Of a stretch of DNA of 9,592 bases, positions 6,134-9,592 are shown one piece after another; within the stretch, counting starts at the first letter, position 1, and each line of letters starts with the position of its first letter. Where the stretch lies: assembly GCA_964477295.1 (NCBI GenBank), contig CAYZEZ010000196.1:1-9592 (forward strand), written 5' to 3'. This DNA is from CAYZEZ01 sp964477295 (GTDB lineage: Bacteria; Bacteroidota; Bacteroidia; Bacteroidales; SM23-62). Under the pieces are notes generated by a model that had not been told where the DNA came from, ran no database searches, and worked only from the letters and a program-made list of their open reading frames with translations. The position numbers and the translations under genes are program-made.

Positions 6134-7438
6134 ATGGCACAAGATCAATTTATCGCCGCTATCGATATAGGCACAACTAAGATTGTTGCTATCGTAGGCA
6201 AAAAAAATGAAAACGAAAAAATCGAAATACTCGGAATGAGTAAAACGGTTTCAAAAGGAGTTAAACGTGGCGTAGTATTAAATATTGAGGAAACCGTAAG
6301 CGCCATCCAGACAACTGTTGAAGAGGTACAAAAGAAGACAGGATTGTCGCTGGATGAAGTATTTGTTGGCATTGCCGGCCAGCACATAAAAAGTATTCGT
6401 AACAGGGGATACATCAACAGGGTGTCGTATGATGACGAGATCACCCAGGATGACATAAAGAAGCTGGTTGATGATATGTATAATATTCCCATTGAAGCCG
6501 GGGAGGAGATCATACATGTCTTGCCTCAGAACTTCATTGTCGACAGCGAGACCGGGATTAAAAATCCGGTTGGGATGTCGGGTAAAAGGCTGGAGGGCAA
6601 CTTCCACATTGTGATAGGCCAGATAGCCTCGGCCAACAATATCGAAAAATGTATTAACCGGGTTGGTTTAAAAGTAAATGAACTGATTCTCGAGCCGCTG
6701 GCTTCTTCGGAAGCCATTTTAACGGATGATGAAAAGGAGGCGGGGATAGCGCTTGTGGATATTGGTGGTGGCACAACCGATATTGCCATATACTATGATG
6801 ATGTGATCAGGCATACGGCCGTCATACCATTTGGTGGAAACGTCGTCACCCGCGACATCAAGGAAGGCTGTTCTATCCTGAACCGTCAGGCAGAACAGCT
6901 GAAGATACAATTTGGTTCGGCCCTGGGCGACCTGGCCCAGGAAGATAAGGTTGTAACCATTCCCGGAATAAGTGGAAGAGAGCCTAAAGAGATCAGCTTC
7001 AGAAGCCTGGCTTATATCATTCAATCGCGTATGGAAGAGATCATTGACGCTATTTTGTTTGAGATCGAAAATTCCGGAGTAGCCGATAAACTGAGTGCCG
7101 GGGTGGTGCTTACCGGTGGAGGTGCCCTGTTGCGCCATCTGCCCCAGCTTGTCAAATTTAAAACCGGTTATGATGTTCGTGTGGGCTATCCGAATGAGCA
7201 CCTTGCTTCAGAAAGCATTGAAGAAATCAATCAGCCGCAATTTTCAACCAGTGTTGGCCTGATCTTAAAGGGATATGAAGTGTTAATGAAAAAAGAGGAT
7301 ACTGTTAATGAAGAAATTCCGGGAACCGGGATTGAAGTGGAAGCAGAAGAAAAATCAAAAAACAAGGTCAACATTTTTACAAACCTGAAAGAGAAATTAA
7401 ATGGGATTTTTGAAGAGAATGATTCAGCCTTTGACTAA
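6134..7438 (+). CDS. ftsA: Cell division protein FtsA (actin-like membrane anchor of FtsZ)
   Basis: FtsA is a peripheral membrane ATP-binding protein of the actin fold that anchors FtsZ filaments and recruits later division proteins. Length (434 residues) is normal. Visible are the phosphate-1 loop AIDIGTTKIVAIVG at 9-22; the FtsA-specific 1C region with SKGVKRGVVLNIEET at 40-54 and VFVGIAGQHIKS at 76-87; the phosphate-2 loop ALVDIGGGTTDIAIY at 206-220; IPFGGNVVTRDI at 231-242; and the adenosine motif AGVVLTGGGALL at 322-333. After a low-complexity acidic linker (about 386-408) the C-terminus VNIFTNLKEKLNGIFEE at 412-428 reads as the amphipathic membrane-targeting helix. The start is 4 nt after ftsQ. 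The gap to ftsZ is 158 nt and repeat-filled. Confidence 0.97.
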   Translation: MAQDQFIAAIDIGTTKIVAIVGKKNENEKIEILGMSKTVSKGVKRGVVLNIEETVSAIQTTVEEVQKKTGLSLDEVFVGIAGQHIKSIRNRGYINRVSYDDEITQDDIKKLVDDMYNIPIEAGEEIIHVLPQNFIVDSETGIKNPVGMSGKRLEGNFHIVIGQIASANNIEKCINRVGLKVNELILEPLASSEAILTDDEKEAGIALVDIGGGTTDIAIYYDDVIRHTAVIPFGGNVVTRDIKEGCSILNRQAEQLKIQFGSALGDLAQEDKVVTIPGISGREPKEISFRSLAYIIQSRMEEIIDAILFEIENSGVADKLSAGVVLTGGGALLRHLPQLVKFKTGYDVRVGYPNEHLASESIEEINQPQFSTSVGLILKGYEVLMKKEDTVNEEIPGTGIEVEAEEKSKNKVNIFTNLKEKLNGIFEENDSAFD

Positions 7439-7439
7439 G

Positions 7440-7462
7440 GACAGAAGTCAGAAGTCAGAAGT
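7440..7462 (+). repeat. Short tandem repeat, three CAGAAGT heptamers
   Basis: Two bases after the ftsA stop, CAGAAGT is repeated head to tail three times (7442-7448, 7449-7455, 7456-7462), preceded by GA. The 15-mer GACAGAAGTCAGAAG (7440-7454) occurs again, reverse-complemented, at 9134-9148 after ftsZ. The array does not encode protein. It looks like a simple intergenic heptamer repeat whose copy number could vary between strains. The following bases 7463-7501 show nothing I recognise. Confidence 0.7.
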
Positions 7463-7501
7463 GAAACACTTTTCATGCTGCAGGCAGGGTTTAGGAACAG
7501 G

Positions 7502-7567
7502 GTCATTAGCAACTTGAATTGGAATCTGAATAAAAATACGGAGATGCTGAAATAAATTCAGCATGAC
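7502..7567 (-). repeat. Folded intergenic repeat, short copy, inverted relative to the murG-murC copy
   Basis: Read on the minus strand, 7567-7541 is identical over 27 bases to 3818-3844, including the ATGCTGAA/TTCAGCAT hairpin (here 7544-7551 and 7557-7564). The same 13-nt spacer length follows (7528-7540) and then AGATTCC (7527-7521), also as in the long copy, ending in AATGAC (7507-7502). The whole is 66 nt, bounded by GTCAT (7502-7506) and ATGAC (7563-7567). It lacks the 35-nt GC-rich hairpin and the outer terminal repeats of the murG-murC element. It fills much of the ftsA-ftsZ gap, about 30 nt ahead of the ftsZ start. I see no convincing promoter for ftsZ, although 7568-7593 is AT-rich. 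Confidence 0.75.
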
Positions 7568-7596
7568 AATTATAACAGAAATTAAAAGATTTAGCC

Positions 7597-9063
7597 ATGT
7601 CAGACGAATTAATGAATTTTGAACTTCCGGTGAACAAATCCTCCATAATAAAGGTGCTTGGGATTGGCGGAGGTGGAAGCAATGCGGTAAATCATATGTG
7701 GCACCAGGGAATCAAAGGAGTCGACTTCGTTGTTTGTAATACCGATGCCCAGGCTTTGAACAGCAGTCCTGTTCCGGTGAAAATTCAGCTTGGAGAATCG
7801 TTGACCGAAGGGCGTGGTGCCGGGAACAAGCCCCAGATCGGCCGTCAGGCTGCACTGGAAAATATTGATGAGATCAACGAAGTGCTTTCGAAAAACACTA
7901 AGATGGTATTCCTGACAGCAGGAATGGGAGGAGGAACAGGCACCGGAGCTGCACCTGTCATTGCCAAAGCAGCGCAGGACCTGGGTATACTGGCCGTGGC
8001 CATTGTTACCATCCCTTTCCGTTTTGAAGGACAGCAGCGGATTAACCAGGCGATAGAAGGGATCAATGAGATCAAGGAGTATGTCGACTCTCTACTGGTA
8101 ATAAATAATGAAAAGCTCAGGGAGATTTATGGTGACCTGAAGTTGTCGGAGGCCTTTGCCCATGCCGACAATGTATTAACTATGGCCGCCAAGGGGATTG
8201 CAGAGATTATAACGGTTCATGGTTATATAAATGTGGATTTTGCTGATGTTGAGACAGTTATGAGAGACAGCGGTGTGGCAATATTAGGGTCGGGCATGGC
8301 TTCCGGAGAAGGAAGAGCAACACTGGCCATCCAGGAAGCACTCTCTTCACCTTTACTGAATAACAATGACATAACAGGAGCCCATAATATCCTGCTTAAC
8401 ATTACATCGGGCATTGAGGAAGTAAGTATGGATGAGGTAGGTGAGATCACCGATTTTGTGAACGCAGCAGCATCGAAGAATGCCCTGATCATCTGGGGAA
8501 CGGGTACGGACAGCAGCCTGGAGGATAATATCAATGTAACCATCATTGCCACAGGCTTTCAAACCAACAGTATACCTGAATTGTATATTCGAAAGAGGAA
8601 TCCCGACCGGGTTCAGCTTCAGGATGGTGAATCAGGGGAGCAGGCAGACCGTATCATGGAGGGAGGAACAGTGGATGGAGTGCTGAAGGATCTTTCGAAT
8701 GTTCAGAGGACCATTGAATTTGACCTTACGGGCCATCAACCGAAACCCATTCAATTAACTCAGGAAGGGGATGAGGAAACGCAAGACGAAGAAGACGAGG
8801 ATAAAAAAATGGCAGAACGGGTGCGTAAGCTGCGTTATTCCCATGAAAAATTCAAGGAGAATGACAGCATGGATGATGAGGTAAAGAAATCTTCAATAGA
8901 TGACCTGGAAAATGAACCAGCTTATGTCAGGAAGAAGGTCAGGCTGGATGATGTTACCCATTCAAAAGAGACGAATGTTTCAAAATATTCCCTGTCAGAG
9001 GACGAAGACAAAAATGCCAAGTTAAGGGATGATAATGCGTATCTTCACGACAATGTGGATTAA
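7597..9063 (+). CDS. ftsZ: Cell division protein FtsZ (tubulin-like GTPase)
   Basis: FtsZ polymerises with GTP into the cytoplasmic division ring. Its N-terminal GTPase domain shows IGGGGSNAVNHM at 23-34, NTDAQAL at 48-54, the tubulin signature GGGTGTG at 111-117, and the T7 synergy loop NVDFADVETVM at 212-222, with N212, D214 and D217 that complete the active site of the neighbouring subunit. A second globular domain runs to about 333. A long charged linker (about 335-435, very acidic at 390-402) leads to a conserved C-terminal peptide, ENEPAYVRKKVRL at 438-450, the likely FtsA-binding site. Unusually against E. coli, a tail of 38 more residues follows, ending AYLHDNVD; I recall this ending from other Bacteroidota. 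ATG 7597 is chosen; ATG 7612 (MNFELP) is possible. Its last codons form half of a hairpin. Confidence 0.97.
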   Translation: MSDELMNFELPVNKSSIIKVLGIGGGGSNAVNHMWHQGIKGVDFVVCNTDAQALNSSPVPVKIQLGESLTEGRGAGNKPQIGRQAALENIDEINEVLSKNTKMVFLTAGMGGGTGTGAAPVIAKAAQDLGILAVAIVTIPFRFEGQQRINQAIEGINEIKEYVDSLLVINNEKLREIYGDLKLSEAFAHADNVLTMAAKGIAEIITVHGYINVDFADVETVMRDSGVAILGSGMASGEGRATLAIQEALSSPLLNNNDITGAHNILLNITSGIEEVSMDEVGEITDFVNAAASKNALIIWGTGTDSSLEDNINVTIIATGFQTNSIPELYIRKRNPDRVQLQDGESGEQADRIMEGGTVDGVLKDLSNVQRTIEFDLTGHQPKPIQLTQEGDEETQDEEDEDKKMAERVRKLRYSHEKFKENDSMDDEVKKSSIDDLENEPAYVRKKVRLDDVTHSKETNVSKYSLSEDEDKNAKLRDDNAYLHDNVD

Positions 9064-9083
9064 GCCCGGCCTAATCCACATTG
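9051..9083. terminator. Perfect 12-bp palindromic hairpin across the ftsZ stop codon, possible bidirectional terminator
   Basis: CAATGTGGATTA (9051-9062) and TAATCCACATTG (9072-9083) are exact reverse complements, with a 9-nt GC-rich middle (AGCCCGGCC). The left arm encodes the last FtsZ residues N-V-D and reaches into the TAA stop. The site lies between convergent genes, where a hairpin serving both strands would fit. There is no T-run on either side, so intrinsic termination is not certain; a role in 3'-end protection is equally possible. The hairpin itself is certain, its function is inferred. Confidence 0.55.
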
Positions 9084-9095
9084 TAACGAGCAGTG

Positions 9096-9152
9096 AGTCA
9101 GAAGACCCGGTAACTACTGTCTGCCGATTCCCCCTTCTGACTTCTGTCTTCT
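9096..9152. repeat. Inverted repeat built from the CAGAAGT-type heptamer sequence
   Basis: AGTCAGAAG (9096-9104) pairs with CTTCTGACT (9134-9142); alternatively AGAAGAC (9100-9106) pairs with GTCTTCT (9146-9152). The right side, 9134-9148, is the exact reverse complement of 7440-7454 after ftsA. It sits just past the stop of the convergent prolyl isomerase gene and could serve as its terminator, but neither side has a T-run in the right place. With the preceding hairpin this accounts for most of the 94-nt gap. Confidence 0.55.
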
Positions 9153-9157
9153 CTTTT

Positions 9158-9592
9158 CTAATAAAATTTCCCTCTTTTATCCGTGATGTTTGCGGCTTCG
9201 CGCATGGCCTGGAAGGCTTCAGAATTGACCCTTGCCTGGCGCATCATTGTTAACCTGTCTTTGATAAATTGAGTATTGGTGGTCTCAGATTGTTGAATAT
9301 TATTAACAACTACAACAAAGACGCCGTTATTTCCCTGAATGGGTTGAGATATTACTCCCTGGGGCAACTGGCTGACAGCACCTATCACCTTCGGTTCCAT
9401 TCCCACTGAGGGAATAGATAAAGATGAGAAACTTACTCCCTGTGCATCCTGTACAGGAAGATTAACTTCTGATGCCAGGTCATTAATAGATCCTGCATTG
9501 GCAATTTTTGCTGACAGATCCTTAATAATCTTTTCTGCTTTTTTATTGATCTTTACCTGCAGCTCAATTTCATTCCTGATTTCATCGAGATC
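9158..9592 (-). CDS. SurA/PpiD-like peptidylprolyl isomerase, C-terminal part, partial
   Basis: On the minus strand a frame is open from the window edge (9592) to the TAG stop at 9160-9158, giving 144 residues that begin DLDEIRNEIE. The GTG at 9406 is internal, not a start, since the frame continues upstream of it without a stop. The segment reads as a helical region (ELQVKINKKAEKIIKDLS), then a beta-rich part with VIGAVSQLPQGVISQPIQGNNGVFVVVVNNI, resembling the end of a parvulin-type PPIase domain (GxISxPIxGxxGxFVVxV), then a closing helix and DKRGKFY. I recall that ending from the roughly 700-residue membrane-anchored PpiD/SurA-like chaperones of Bacteroidota. Such proteins assist folding of exported proteins. 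The gene converges on ftsZ and is probably not part of the dcw unit. The catalytic domain lies outside the window, so activity cannot be judged. Confidence 0.8.
   Translation of the reverse strand, partial: DLDEIRNEIELQVKINKKAEKIIKDLSAKIANAGSINDLASEVNLPVQDAQGVSFSSLSIPSVGMEPKVIGAVSQLPQGVISQPIQGNNGVFVVVVNNIQQSETTNTQFIKDRLTMMRQARVNSEAFQAMREAANITDKRGKFY

Noticed and set aside
6719..7201. 160-codon open frame antisense to ftsA
   Set aside because: It lies wholly inside ftsA, whose motifs are unmistakable, and its translation has no recognisable domain; it is a shadow of the real gene.
7440..7462. Start of a CRISPR array
   Set aside because: The units are 7 nt, directly tandem and only three, with no spacers.
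7496..7578. AACAG on both sides of the short folded repeat (7496-7500 and 7574-7578) as a target-site duplication
   Set aside because: The two copies do not touch the ends of the repeat (1 nt and 6 nt away) and are only 5 bp, so chance is the better explanation.
9029..9253. 74-codon frame on the + strand running from the end of ftsZ into the convergent gene
   Set aside because: It crosses the palindrome, the inverted repeats and the coding end of the prolyl isomerase gene, and its product resembles nothing; the opposing frame has clear family features.
9404..9406. GTG as the start of a short 82-residue protein on the minus strand
   Set aside because: The frame stays open upstream for another 62 codons to the window edge with continuous protein-like sequence, so the GTG is an internal valine.
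1..9592. A new enzymatic, defence or biosynthetic system
   Set aside because: All eight + strand genes are complete or end-truncated standard dcw genes in standard order, with key motifs intact, and the minus-strand gene is an ordinary folding factor. The novelty is confined to the intergenic repeats.

Overview
This is a stretch of the division and cell wall (dcw) cluster of a bacterium that looks like a member of the Bacteroidota. The order mraY-murD-ftsW-murG-murC-ftsQ-ftsA-ftsZ, with no murB or ddl between murC and ftsQ, is usual in that phylum. Three protein features fit as well: the MraY tail (MAPLHHHYQ...RFWIV), the FtsZ end (AYLHDNVD) and the C-terminus of a Bacteroidota-type SurA/PpiD-like prolyl isomerase (DKRGKFY). 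Start codons lack strong Shine-Dalgarno sequences, also as expected there. The order or genus cannot be fixed from this window; Bacteroidales is a guess.

Layout. Bases 1-154 are the end of mraY. Then, all on the + strand, come murD (175-1515), ftsW (1524-2696), murG (2659-3789, overlapping ftsW), murC (most likely 3975-5354), ftsQ (5359-6129), ftsA (6134-7438) and ftsZ (7597-9063). Most junctions are tight (20, 8, overlap, 4 and 4 nt), as expected for one transcription unit. Two are not: murG-murC (185 nt) and ftsA-ftsZ (158 nt), and both contain repeats. After ftsZ, a 94-nt gap with inverted repeats separates it from a convergent, incomplete prolyl isomerase gene on the - strand (9158-9592).

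How the genes work together. MraY and MurG make lipid I and lipid II on the inner face of the membrane. MurC and MurD add the first and second amino acids of the stem peptide in the cytoplasm. FtsW polymerises lipid II at the septum. FtsQ links the periplasmic and cytoplasmic parts of the divisome. FtsA ties FtsZ filaments to the membrane. All these proteins look intact, with their key motifs present.

The most interesting signal is not a gene. Between murG and murC lies a 156-bp element (3791-3946) with perfect 10-bp terminal inverted repeats, flanked on both sides by the same 6 bp (ATTAGT). This looks like a MITE-type insertion with a target-site duplication. It landed on the murG stop codon; removing it in silico leaves a 23-nt murG-murC gap like the rest of the cluster. 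Inside it is a folded repeat whose 27-bp hairpin core recurs exactly, in reverse orientation, between ftsA and ftsZ. A second repeat family (CAGAAGT heptamers) sits after ftsA and, inverted, after ftsZ. I found no new enzymatic or defence system here.
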